Shown here: in pieces, positions 38,849 through 50,270 of the stretch
Position numbering within the stretch: the first letter of the stretch is position 1
How the letters are laid out: each line of letters opens with the position of its first letter
Origin: Xestospongia bergquistia
Lineage: Eukaryota > Porifera > Demospongiae > Haplosclerida > Petrosiidae
NCBI GenBank assembly: GCA_963965975.1
Contig: OZ014419.1
Coordinates: 1,240,001-1,304,000, forward strand
Direction of reading: 5' to 3'
Length of the DNA: 64,000 bases
Notes under the pieces: generated by a model
Told to the model about the DNA's origin: nothing
The model's database searches: none
The model's input: the letters and a program-made list of their open reading frames with translations, nothing else
Program-made: the position numbers and the translations under genes

Positions 38849-41800
38849 ATGGGCGCCTATTTGAGGAAGCCAGAGACTAAAAAGAACTCCATTAACGGCC
38901 ATCTAACACTCTGTGGACAAAAATGCCCTTATGGAGTGACTACAATGCAAGGATGGAGGGTCACTATGGAAGTATGTATAATGATTACAATGATCAGTGG
39001 TTAGGTTGGTTTAATATCCTAATGGGTGGGACTAATATAGCCATATAGTAGGTGCTTACTATACAGAACAAATAGTACAGATTTCCAACAAAAAATAGTT
39101 ATTACGTTAATAATGTTAACTGCATAATATTAATTTTATAGCCTTCCATAAAATTAAGCCCAACCCACTTCCTCAAAATTATAACTTGTAAGTAGGTGTG
39201 ACTATTGTACTAAGGTTTAGTGTTTTCTCAGTGTCTGATTAACTCGTAAAACTGGTTTGGGTTTGGCACGTGTGTGAATTGAACAAGAACACTCAAATAA
39301 TGTGATATAATTTAATAGGACTCATACACTGTTCAATCAGATTTTGAAGAGAATATACAGTTTTTTGGTGTATTTGATGGACATGGTGGTAAGTCTTCTA
39401 CCTTCTCAATAAGACTGTGACACATTTCTGTTATAACAGGAAAAGAAGTTGCTGTGTATTGCTCACAACATCTCCACGAGTTCCTCAAAGCTAGCAAGAG
39501 CTATATGAATGATGATATTGGTATAGCATTGAGGGATGCTTTCATGATGTGTGATCGTTCTTTGTTGATGAAAGAAGCTATCAAAGAAATGAAAACGACT
39601 GTAGAATGTGATATGCCTACTGAACCAGAGGAAGACAACGAAGATGAGAGGTTAGGAGTAATCTATTGTTGTTTCTAGACTAGAGTGGAAGTCCCATTAG
39701 TTGATTTAGTCTCCTTAAATAAAAACAAAAAGATACTTGAGGTTGAGGCCAACTTTAAAACAGGCACGACATTTATTCAAAGATTTCTGTTAATTCCCTC
39801 TAATCCTCTTGTGTAATCAGAGTAGGTTACTCCCAGTACCCACAACAGTAGTGGGCATGACCAATATTTCTCAGCATCAAGGTCACCTGTTCAATTCATT
39901 ACTAAGCAAACATTTGACATATATCGACTGTGTAATCTAATTTGTCCAACTGATTGAATTCATAATTCAATTGTACTAGTAAATTAGGAACATTAGCTTT
40001 GTGGTAGTATATGGCATCTCCATGACAACCCATACTCTCTCTCAGCTATGTTTGTCTCGTGTTATCAATGAATTCTTGTTTTCCTTCTTTATAGTGATGA
40101 TAACATTGATATGTTAGTGAAGGAAGCTAACATGCCAATAGAAGATGTTCTCATGAAATGTGTCAATGACAAGAAACTTGTTAAGAGTTTAGTTGACTTA
40201 GCCAATAAAGGTTGATGGATGGATGGATGGATGAATGGATGGATATTACACAAACTAACTAAATCTTTCAATAACTGTGACATTAATAATGATAATAACA
40301 TTTTAATGTCCAATTTGTATTGATAAATGAATGAATATATTACAAATAGACATTGAGAATGAATGATGTATTATGTCAATTCTCTTTAGGTCTAGGATCA
40401 CATGATAACAATGATGAGGAAACAACATGTAGTGATAATAATCAAGAAATAAATGAGAATGGTACAAATGATAGTAAAGTAAAGCCAAGAAAATTTCGTG
40501 TATATGAGAAATTTTTCCAAGAACTAATTATGCAAGATGGACCATTGTCAAAAGAGTTAGGCTCTATTATAGATGAAATGGAATCTACATCAGAAGAAGA
40601 AGAAGAAGAAGATATTGAAGAAGGAGAAGAAGAAGGAGATATTGAAGACAGAGAAAGAAATGATGAAGAAGAAGAGAGTAGGATGGATGGTAAAGATCAG
40701 GGAGAAGTGGAAAGACATGAAAGTGAGAGTGAAGGGGACAAGGAGAAAGATTGTAAAGGAGAAAGTGTACAAGATACGACTATTGAGACTAGACTTGGAA
40801 CATCAAAGCCAAATTATGACAACAATATGACTTCAGTTACCAAACCACTTAATAACAGTTGTCATGGTAATCTATGATATCAATAATAACTATATGGAGT
40901 GAGCCTTTGATTACAGGTATGTCGCTAAGAAGAAAGAGAAGTAGAGAAAATGACATAACAGCTTCAAGTAAGTAAAATGTCTACTATTTTAAGGTGTTGT
41001 GACATTTTAAACTGGTATTGTACAATAATTTACACGAAAGTGACATCAATATTAAAGGAAACCACTTGACATTTAAGATTAGAACTGACTTTGACAGGAG
41101 GTATCCCATTTTGTTCCAAATAGCTGTCTCATATCATAGCTGTTGTTACAAAGAGATTTCTTGTTATCTCATTATATATTTATGATTCCACTTTATTCCA
41201 TATTTATGATACTATTAGCTATTATTCCTATTACAAAATCATTATTGTTGTTCATACATGAGATGGTCTATTATGTAATCACCCATTAGGAGGGTGTATT
41301 CATCATACCACACCACACTAATAGGCATCAATACAAAGTTATAGTAAAATAACTTTCTTGAGCTGTATTGGTTATTATGACCTTCCCTTCATTGAATTAG
41401 TATGTGGTTTACCAAGTCATAACAAGAAATTAATTGTTTCCAGGTGTTAACACTATTATATATAATACTGTTTATATGTGACACCTGTGCCTTTTTTAAC
41501 ACCTGGTTTCCTTACATATAGACAAACGACTTTGTGTTGATAGCGATAATGATTACAAAGACTCCCATAATGATTACAAAGACTCTGAAGGTTATGAAAG
41601 TGGGACAACAGCTGTTGTCTGCCTTATCAGAAATGGAGAGATAACTGTGGCGAATGCAGGTGACTCACGTTGTGTGCTCTCATCTAAAGGTATTTTGCAT
41701 CTGTCATGATTATAATAGGCATTAAAGTTGTCATTTAGGAGTGGCTATTGATATGTCTCTCGATCACAAACCGACAGATCCTCTAGAACTTGCTAGAATA

Positions 41801-44421
41801 GAAAAAGCTGGTGGTCATGTTGATGAAGATCTTAGAGTGGACGGAGGACTTAATCTTTCTCGAGCCATTGGTAAATATAATAATTAATGTAACATTCTGA
41901 ACTGTGTATATTGAAATTTCAGTCTTGCTTTGTTCAATGATGGTTGGTCTACATTTTAACTACTTGCAATGTGAAAATATTGTAATAATATGGATAATTG
42001 GATATCTACACTATGTTAGCAATATAGTGTAATATATAGTTTATTGTAATAATATGGATATCTATACTGTGTTAGCAATATAGTGTAATATATAGTTTAT
42101 TGTAATAATGTGGATATCTACACTATGTTAGCAATATAGTGTAATATATAGTTTGTTGTGATAATATGGATATCTACACTATGTTAGTTCTTGGAACTAA
42201 CATAGTGTAAATGTATAGTTTTGGTAATGGTATGTTCATGACTGATGAGTCATTGTTAGTGTCATTTTGTAGTTAGTCATTTACTTCCTATTCAAAGTTT
42301 CCTAATTCCTCAATTGTCTTCTTGACATAGTTAGTTCCATAATACATTTGTACTATCTTCTTAACATAGTTTCATAATATGTCTGTACTGTATAGTAAAT
42401 CTTCTAGACACAGTTAGGTTCATAATATGTCTGTACTGTATAGTAAATCTTCTAGACACAGTTAGGTTCTATAATATGTCTGTACTGTATAGTAAATCTT
42501 CTAGACACAGTTAGGTTCTATAATATGTCTGTACTGTATAGTAAATCTTCTAGACACAGTTAGGTTCTATAATCTTCTAGACATAGTTAGGTTCTATAAT
42601 ATGTTTGTACTGTATAGTGAATCTTCTAGACACAGTTAGGTTCTATAATATGTCTGTACTGTATAGTGAATCTTCTAGACACAGTTAGGTTCATAATATG
42701 TTTGTACTGTATAGTGAATCTTCTAGACACAGTTAGGTTCATAATATGTTTGTACTGTATAGTGAATCTTCTAGACACAGTTAGGTTCATAATATGTTTG
42801 TACTGTATAGTGAATCTTCTAGACACAGTTAGGTTCATAATATGTCTGTACTGTATAGTAAATCTTCTAGACACAGTTAGGTTCTATAATATGTCTGTAC
42901 TGTATAGTGAATCTTCTAGACACAGTTAGGTTCTATAATATGTTTGTACTGTATAGTGAATCTTCTAGACACAGTTAGGTTCATAATATGTTTGTACTGT
43001 ATAGTGAATCTTCTAGACACAGTTAGGTTCATAATATGTCTGTACTGTATAGTAAATCTTCTAGACACAGTTAGGTTCTATAATATGTCTGTACTGTATA
43101 GTGAATCTTCTAGACACAGTTAGGTTCTATAATATGTCTGTACTGTATAGTGAATCTTCTAGACACAGTTAGGTTCTATAATATGTCTGTACTATATAGT
43201 AAATCTTCTAGACATAGTTAGGTTCATATTATGTCTGTACCGTATAGTGAATCTTCTAGACACAGTTAGGTTTCAGCTAGACACATGTACTCCTGATTGA
43301 AATTCCATACAGACATAGTTAATTTATAAGTATATCTTTTAGATATATCTAGACATACTCCCTAGTGAACAGACCCTAATGAGTTCTCTAATAATTATAC
43401 TATAAGCTCTGTGGTATGTTCTAGTCATAGTTACTTCTCCTATATAGTAACTAACAGTGGGTCATTTATTCCCGAATATATTAAACTTTGATCTTGAACT
43501 ATTAGCTATCCTATAGTAATTTAATTATAGTTCTTTTGTACTCTGCACACACAGGTGATCATATGTATAAAGAAAATAGCAAGTTACCATTAGAGGAACA
43601 AATGATCACAGCTCTACCTGACATTAAAACAAGAACTATATTAATAGAAGATGAGTTTTTAGTTCTGGGTACTGATGGGATATGGTAAGTATGTTGAAAT
43701 TTGTACAACAACAGGAATTACCATGCAAATACCATGTGCCATTATAAATGTATTTAACAAGAATTATATCGTATGTGTTGTGTACATTCCACTTGTTGCT
43801 AAAGGAACTGTATGGGAAGTCAAAAAGTCATCGATTTTATCAGAAAGAAGTTGATACAATTATGGGAAGACAAAAAAACTAATCTCAGTACAATTGAAGA
43901 GAGCGATTTACAATTAGCAAAAATTTGTGAAGAGGTAAATGTTACCAGATATACAATATCACCATAACAACCCAATCACCATAGCAACCCAATACTCTAG
44001 TATGTGCTATTTGTGGACACGAATTAGTTTGATTATAATTATGCATAGGTTACTACTACTGTGGTGTGTTTATACAAGCATTCAAATTAATTTAGACACT
44101 GTTTATCATCCGGTAGTTGTAATAGTAGTGAGTCATACATGATCAGCTTTACATTAGAGGAAGAGGGACTTTACATCATATTTACTCAGCAAAACATGAC
44201 TTTATAATGATAAAGATATAATTCCTAAAATTGATAACAACAATTCCCATTAAATATTGCACCTGTCTACTTATTGCTGTCGAGAAATTGTCCCCTCTTC
44301 TATTGTGTAGTTGTGTGACACTTGTTTGGCTCCCGATACTAATAATGATGGTACAGGCTGCGATAATATGACTGTGATCTTGACACTGCTCAAACCTTTT
44401 GACAAACTATTTCAATCTTAA
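38849..44421 (+). CDS. PPM1G: PP2C-family protein phosphatase 1G
   Basis: Metal-dependent Ser/Thr phosphatase of the nucleus, linked to splicing and chromatin in vertebrates. Start 38849: [18 protein letters not shown], then [10 protein letters not shown], the [16 protein letters not shown] metal-binding block (about 39360-39465) and [12 protein letters not shown] long acidic insert (about 40560-40730, runs of Glu) splits the catalytic domain, the hallmark of PPM1G. Then [10 protein letters not shown] (NLS-like), [16 protein letters not shown] (about 41647-41690), [30 protein letters not shown] (about 43650-43684) and [13 protein letters not shown], with TAA at 44419-44421. About 12 exons. 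The intron 41872-43554 is expanded by two minisatellites. ATTAAA at 44452 is a possible poly(A) signal. Confidence 0.94.
41980..42222. repeat. Approximately 57-base tandem repeat with hairpin in PPM1G intron
   Basis: About 3.5 copies of a unit including GGATATCTACACTATGTTAG and CAATATAGTGTAATATATAG. The last copy is converted into a perfect inverted repeat, TACACTATGTTAGTTC (42175-42190) and its complement at 42194-42209 with a 3-base loop. Confidence 0.85.
42340..43275. repeat. 48-50 base minisatellite, about 17-18 copies, in PPM1G intron
   Basis: Unit: CTTCTAGACACAGTTAGGTT followed by CTATAATATGTCTGTACTGT and ATAGTAAAT, with variants in TAAAT/TGAAT, GTCTG/GTTTG and TTCTATAAT/TTCATAAT. Variant types alternate in blocks, suggesting repeated unequal exchange. 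It creates spurious repetitive open frames on both strands. Confidence 0.95.
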
Positions 44422-45261
44422 CGGAATTACTTATTGTTATTATATTATATAATTAAAGTATGTTTCCAATTTTAAAACAATAGTTATTATTTATTTAAAA
44501 TTCCACTCATCTTTTCTCTTAATTAAATATTAATTAACACTCTATTAATTTAAAAACCACGTCAATACACAAAACTCTCTTTGTCGTGGTTAGCATATCC
44601 TTTGTTTTCAATGTTATAAGTTAAATCATTTCCTGATATAACTACCCATTCTACAGGTAAGTCTAGGAAACTAAACCCTTGATAGTATCTTCTCTAAAAG
44701 CAGAGAGTAGCTTGACTGTTATCATTTCTAAAGAGAGCAGTATAATAACCAAAGGGTTATCTTAAAATCATCTTAATAATGAATCAATTCTATAAGAGAA
44801 CTTTGACATATTTCTATGGAGGTCATCATGATGATGTCATTTTGATTGTTTGTAGATAGCAAAGTACAGTACATAGTACACTGTTTATCATATAGTATAC
44901 ATGATCTATGTATATACAATGTATTCCCTTAAAGTTATCGCAAGTACATTTCTTGGGAATGTCATTAATTACTTATAAAAAGAAATACTTATAAGTGTCT
45001 TGTTTATATTAGCTGCCATAGTACTGGATATATTATGCATATGGTGTTTACGAGTATTGGTCAATTCCCTTTATATGTTACTATACTAACAAGGCAAAGA
45101 AGCCATTTGCAACCATGGCAACCACCAAGAATGGCTACTACTTCCCTCTAGTGGTGACATCATTAGCCACAAATGGCTTCCAGTGGTTAACTGGCTATAA
45201 AAAGTTGCTCTACTTGTTTTGAATTTCAGATCTACTCTTTCTCCATACTTAAGATCTCAAA
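44422..45261. other. Spacer with inverted repeat upstream of the secreted orphan
   Basis: 840 bases without a gene. GAAGCCATTTG at about 45098-45108 and its complement CAAATGGCTTC at about 45171-45181 form an 11-base inverted repeat with a loop of about 60 bases, just upstream of a TATA box. Confidence 0.5.
45195..45202 (+). promoter_or_regulatory. TATA box of the secreted orphan gene
   Basis: CTATAAAAAG lies about 65 bases before the ATG at 45262, a fitting distance for a short 5' UTR. Few other genes in this window show such a box, so it may mark a regulated, high-output gene. Confidence 0.55.
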
Positions 45262-45933
45262 ATGATTGCTCTCCGATATATAATAGTCATTTTGTTGTCT
45301 ACTATCTTGCTAGTACCTGCTGTCTGGTCAACACCTACTTTACAAGCTAATGATAGCTCCTTTACTACATTAATCACTAGCCTGTCTGTATTTAGAACTT
45401 TTTTAGTGAGTGTGTGTATTTTAAATGCTGCCATTGTGAAATTATTTCTTTAGAATGAAGAAATTGGTATTGCAGACAAGGAGAAGCTACATTTCCTTAA
45501 AGATATTATGAAGTTTCAAAATCAACAGGAAAAATTGTCAAAAGAGATAGAATCTTATGATCCAGTTAAATGTGCAACTGCAAAGATTGTAATGAGCAAA
45601 TTGATGAAGGAGACTTGTAAAATGGTAAGTGAAACACCACATCATCCTTGATAAGTCTTATTATAATATAATCTTTATGTGTTTAATTAGTTAAATCGTA
45701 GCAATCCAAGTGACTGCAGTAAATACTTAAAGAAGCTGAGCTTACTGGTTGATCTTGAAGAGTCAGCTGGTTCATTTCTTCGGGTGTTAAAAGCGTATGA
45801 TAATACACAATGGGGAAATGATTGTCAATGGATACGTTTAAACATTATCTGCAACACATCAGTGAACCCAGAAGTATCTGCCTTTGTTGCAAGCAAATTT
45901 CCAACCTGTTTCCAAAAGTGTCCTAATAATTAA
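45262..45933 (+). CDS. Small secreted protein, unrecognised
   Basis: I do not recognise a family. Three exons join in frame with exact codon lengths: 45262-45405, 45454-45624 and 45691-45933, giving 185 residues. A clear signal peptide (LRYIIVILLSTILLVPAVWS) is followed by a Lys-rich, helix-prone mature chain with about seven cysteines (in CATAK, ETCKM, SDCSK, NDCQW, IICNT, TCFQKC), which would form disulfides. There is no membrane segment. A four-helix cytokine-like or effector-like fold is possible, but this is speculation. It has its own TATA box and ends 167 bases before the next gene on the same strand, which also encodes a secreted N-terminus. Confidence 0.75.
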
Positions 45934-46100
45934 AAAAGTTATCATAAGTTATTATAATCTAATAATGTATTATTTATTATTGTTGTATGCAATGAAAACT
46001 TTAATTATCATCTTATTAAACAATGTTAATTAATTTTAATAACTAGTTTTGTTAATAATAAAATTAATAATATTCATCTTTAATAACTGGAAATTTGAAG

Positions 46101-49100
46101 ATGCTGCAGAATAGTATACTCCTCCTGTCCCTTCTTTTGTTGATAACAGACTCCCGTGTTGTTCTTCATGTCTCTCGTGATAGTTCAGGCTGTCCTAACT
46201 GTGTCACCAACTTGACATCTGCTTTGGAGTCTGTTAGAACTAACACTAGTGTGCTCATCCATTCAGGAAATTATGATCTTCTGAACGTCACTTTTGACTC
46301 TATTAGTCATATCACTTTAGAAAAATATGGAGAAGGCATAGTTGTCATCAATTGTGCAAGGGAGGGTACTGGAATAGCCTTTCAGAATGTTCACAATATG
46401 ACCATTACAGGTCTAGAATTTGTTGGTTGTGGCAGAAAATACTTCAGCACAAGTCGGGATTTTGGTGAATTAAACAACGAACAACTTGTGTTTTTAAAAT
46501 TTAACGCATCTCTTTACTTTTTGTGGTCATCTAATATTACATTGGAGGATGTGATTGTTCGTGAGTCTTTGGGTATCGCTATTCAAATGTATGGTGTTAT
46601 CGGTAGTAATGTTATTGCAAACTGTACTTTCAAGAATAATCCTGGTGGCTCTCAAGAGCAGGGAGGAGGAGTGTATGTTGAGTTTCCCTATTGTCATCCT
46701 GGAAATCCTTCTTGTATGAATGGATCTGATGTTGATCCCAAGAGTATATCTAATGCCATCTTTCTTATTAAAGGTAACTGGTTTGAAAACAACATAGCTA
46801 GGATATATTATAACAGATCAACATTCATTGTACCCAATCAAATATATCATGATGCTTTTGGTCGAGGGGGAGGATTATCTATATACTTTAAAGGAAAAGC
46901 TAACACAAATACAATATTCATTGAAAATAACACATTCAAAGATAACCAAGCTGTTTTTGGAGGAGGATTGTTCCTTGAATTCCAAGATAATAGCTATAAT
47001 AACTGTGTCACTCTAACTAAGCAGAATCGTTTCTCTGGAAATATGGCTATCAAAAGTGGTGGTGGGATGCATTTAAGTTTTATTTCTTTTGATGGGGTTG
47101 TAGAATTGTCTGTTAGTCCACTACAAAACAATACGATCACTGTAATTGACAGCCTAATTGAAAACAACACTGCAGAGTGGGGTGGTGGTATATCATTTCT
47201 TGGTACAAGAGAGTATGGTATTGTCTACTCAACCAACAAACTTACCTTTGAAAGCTGTCGTTGGCTTAAGAATGTTGCTAGAGTTGGCTCAGGTCTAGAT
47301 CTCTCTGTGCTTCGCTTGCACTCAAATGGAGCTCTCCTTGAAGTTGTGATAACAAGTAGTATGTTTGTGTGTAACTCAGTTATGTACAATCAATCTATAT
47401 TAGGCTATGGAGCACTTTATACAGACTCTATTCCCATTACATTTAAGGAATCAATTTTATTTGAAAAAAACTATGATGGATCAGGACTTGTCGTTGCTAA
47501 TACTAGGATTAATTTTTATAATTCTACTGTTGTAATTTTTAATGGCAACAGGGGTCGTGATGGTGCAGCTATTAATTTTGCTGGGTATGCATTTTTATTG
47601 GTTCATTATAATACTACTTTCAACTTCACCAACAATTCAGCCTCAAACTTGGGTGGAGCTATGTATGCTTACTATCCTGATGGTCGTGAATTGATATCGT
47701 CTCGTAATTGTTTCATCCGGTATTTTAATATAATAACAAGCCCTTATGTTTGGGAAACATCTTTCTTCTTTTCTAATAATACAGCTAATGGTATGCCAAA
47801 CTCAATTTTCACAACTACTGTTTTGCCATGCCTATGGGGTAGAGTGTATGGACAAGCATCTATAGGAAATCTTTCTCAGGATGTTTTTTGCTGGTCCAAC
47901 AAGTGGAACTATGACAATTCCAGCTGTAGTGAGCAGATTAAAACTGACCCAGCACACTTACGTAAATCTGAAAATGTACTAAAAGTAATTCCAGGTAAAA
48001 ATACACCACTGAAGATCACTGTTTATGACGACCAGCAGGTTGATGTTACAAATATATTAGTTTTATCTGCAAATTCTAAGACACCACAAAATATAAAGGT
48101 GGATGAGAGATATCAATACATCTCCACTGACTCAATTGTTTTATATCAAAAAAATCACGACATTATAAACAACACATTAGTAATGGAAACTATTGGCCCT
48201 CGTGTTTTGAGAACCAATTTGAATGTGGAATTTCAGGAATGCCCCCCTGGCCTAACCTTGTCAGCTGATCTCGGATCATGTTTATGTAATGGAAACTATC
48301 ACAATTATATACGATGTTACAATAGCACTTTTAGTTCCACTATTCTGCGGGGTTACTGGATAGGTCATCATAGTGCAGTAAACAATAATATAGTGATTGG
48401 TCTTTGTAGGTTCTGTCATTACGATCATTCTGGTAGTCATATTGAGTTGGGTGATTCATTTAAAGACGTTCAAGAACGTTTCTGTGGCTCAAACAATCGA
48501 GATGGCAAGTTCTGTAGCCATTGTAAACAGAATTTTACCGTAGCTGTCAACTCATATGACTATGAATGTGTGAAGTGTACAGATAAACACGGCAAATATC
48601 ACTGGATCTTTTTCATAGTTTTAAAAGTTTGTCTTCCTCTTTTGTTATTTCTTGGTATTTATCTTTTTAACTTTTCTGTAACATCTGGATTATTAAATGG
48701 AGCCATATTCTACGCTCAAATTCTTACAACAGCCATCCCTCTTGATGGTGGTGACATCATTCCATTTCGTGACATTTTAAAAAACTCAACAGAACTCGAA
48801 GAGACACTTGAAAATATATACATAATAATTTATAGCATATGGAACTTGGATGTTTGCAGTGCTTGTTTTCCTCTCTTTTGTCTCCATCCAAATACAACTG
48901 GACTTGATATTCTAGTGATAGAATATGTAATAGCATTTCTGCCCTTTCTAATTCTCTTCATAGTATTAATAATCTACTGGATTGATCTTGTGATGAAAGT
49001 GCCTGTATGTTGTCAGGGAATCATCAGAAAGGCCTGCTCATGTTTTTCTGGTTCATTCAGTATTTTAAAAGAAAATGCTAAGAATGCTCTGGTTGCTTTA

Positions 49101-50102
49101 ATCATTCTCTCCTATTCTAAAATAGCTGTGATCACTACTTATTTGATAGCACCTACACCACTATACAATATTAGTGGTCATATTATTAATTACGTCCTTT
49201 TCTTTAATGGAAGTATACTTTATAAAGACATTGTTCATCAACATTATGCATTCCCTGTGTTTATCAGCAGTAGTCTACTTCTGTTTATTGTACCTCTTAT
49301 TTTGATAGTTTGTCGATATGACAATCCACAAAATAATGGTGGTTTTCTGAACTGGTTGCTGTACAATTTTCAATATCCATTCAAAGCTCCTTCTGATAGT
49401 AACAATGTTTGTAGTTCGTTTCGAAGTGTGGACAAAGATGACGAGACGGACATAACAATTCCTTTTGGTTGTTGCAAACATCAAGACAAATTCAAATACC
49501 ATTTTAAATTCAATACTCCAAAACAAAATCTGAGTTGCAAATTAAGCTGTTGCCATGGTTACTGTGGATGTCTGTCCTCGTGGAGTGTGCATGATTTTCG
49601 TTGGGTTGCCGGTGCCTACTTGATCTTGAGACTATTCTATCTTGTTGTCTATATAGCATCTTATAATTTTATGGTTCAGTTTCAACTTCAGCTTATTCTC
49701 AGTGTACTGACAGCAGGTTTTTTCCTTCTATTTCAGCCATACAAGAAACATCTGCATAATGTTGTTGATGCTTGTTTTTTCCTCCTACTGGCAATTATTC
49801 TCAGTTTCAGTATGTATCAATACTATTTGACGGTAGCAGGTAGCGAGCCTTCTCTTCGAGGATATATTACTCAATATATTTTAGTTCTTCTACCTGCATT
49901 TTGGATCACTGGATGTCTCATATACGAGTGCTATAAACAGAAAGTCTTTGAGAAGCTCAAGAACAAAAATTGTCACTTGAACCCATGTTGTTACTGCATA
50001 TGTAAAAGGAAGGAGAATCATTCTAACTCAACAGTTGTTTTCGACAATAACTACGTATTGATTAACAGCACTGATGACGTCAATAGTGAAAACAAAGATT
50101 AG
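46101..50102 (+). CDS. Intronless Pmp-like beta-helix ectodomain with multi-span membrane region
   Basis: Single exon of 1,333 residues. A signal peptide (ILLLSLLLLITDS) is followed by about 600 residues of right-handed beta-helix repeats with Pmp-like FxxN...GGA/GGG motifs: FKDNQAVFGGGLFLEF (about residue 278), ENNTAEWGGGISF (355), FTNNSASNLGGAMY (508). A Cys-rich juxtamembrane part follows (CPPGLTLS, GLCRFC, GKFCSHCKQNF, YECVKC; residues 715-830). The C-terminal third has about eight to nine hydrophobic segments, near residues 836, 860, 937, 997, 1054, 1170, 1196, 1224 and 1263, then a short Cys/Lys cytoplasmic tail. Many N-glycosylation sites. The layout looks like an adhesion-type receptor, but no known receptor family is recognised in the membrane part. 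I recall similar uncharacterised families in sponges and choanoflagellates. Start chosen at the first ATG. Confidence 0.85.
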   Translation: MLQNSILLLSLLLLITDSRVVLHVSRDSSGCPNCVTNLTSALESVRTNTSVLIHSGNYDLLNVTFDSISHITLEKYGEGIVVINCAREGTGIAFQNVHNMTITGLEFVGCGRKYFSTSRDFGELNNEQLVFLKFNASLYFLWSSNITLEDVIVRESLGIAIQMYGVIGSNVIANCTFKNNPGGSQEQGGGVYVEFPYCHPGNPSCMNGSDVDPKSISNAIFLIKGNWFENNIARIYYNRSTFIVPNQIYHDAFGRGGGLSIYFKGKANTNTIFIENNTFKDNQAVFGGGLFLEFQDNSYNNCVTLTKQNRFSGNMAIKSGGGMHLSFISFDGVVELSVSPLQNNTITVIDSLIENNTAEWGGGISFLGTREYGIVYSTNKLTFESCRWLKNVARVGSGLDLSVLRLHSNGALLEVVITSSMFVCNSVMYNQSILGYGALYTDSIPITFKESILFEKNYDGSGLVVANTRINFYNSTVVIFNGNRGRDGAAINFAGYAFLLVHYNTTFNFTNNSASNLGGAMYAYYPDGRELISSRNCFIRYFNIITSPYVWETSFFFSNNTANGMPNSIFTTTVLPCLWGRVYGQASIGNLSQDVFCWSNKWNYDNSSCSEQIKTDPAHLRKSENVLKVIPGKNTPLKITVYDDQQVDVTNILVLSANSKTPQNIKVDERYQYISTDSIVLYQKNHDIINNTLVMETIGPRVLRTNLNVEFQECPPGLTLSADLGSCLCNGNYHNYIRCYNSTFSSTILRGYWIGHHSAVNNNIVIGLCRFCHYDHSGSHIELGDSFKDVQERFCGSNNRDGKFCSHCKQNFTVAVNSYDYECVKCTDKHGKYHWIFFIVLKVCLPLLLFLGIYLFNFSVTSGLLNGAIFYAQILTTAIPLDGGDIIPFRDILKNSTELEETLENIYIIIYSIWNLDVCSACFPLFCLHPNTTGLDILVIEYVIAFLPFLILFIVLIIYWIDLVMKVPVCCQGIIRKACSCFSGSFSILKENAKNALVALIILSYSKIAVITTYLIAPTPLYNISGHIINYVLFFNGSILYKDIVHQHYAFPVFISSSLLLFIVPLILIVCRYDNPQNNGGFLNWLLYNFQYPFKAPSDSNNVCSSFRSVDKDDETDITIPFGCCKHQDKFKYHFKFNTPKQNLSCKLSCCHGYCGCLSSWSVHDFRWVAGAYLILRLFYLVVYIASYNFMVQFQLQLILSVLTAGFFLLFQPYKKHLHNVVDACFFLLLAIILSFSMYQYYLTVAGSEPSLRGYITQYILVLLPAFWITGCLIYECYKQKVFEKLKNKNCHLNPCCYCICKRKENHSNSTVVFDNNYVLINSTDDVNSENKD

Positions 50103-50270
50103 TTGTTAATTTAAAACTTGAAAAATAATGTGTGTGAAATATATTATCATTATGCAGGTTTAACAAAATTAATTATTATAATAATCCAAAAAAATTAATG
50201 ATTCTGAAAAAGTTTATTGATACGAGGTAGTCCGCGTAATGTAAAAAGTAGAGGCGGAGTTATACAGCAA

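Noticed and set aside
40573-40830. Lys-rich plus-strand and Phe-rich minus-strand open frames
   Set aside because: Alternative frames of the GAA-rich acidic region of PPM1G.
42626-42929. Repetitive open frames on both strands
   Set aside because: Both are translations of the 48-50 base minisatellite in the PPM1G intron.
45249-45434. Minus-strand open frame
   Set aside because: Antisense shadow of the signal peptide exon of the secreted orphan.
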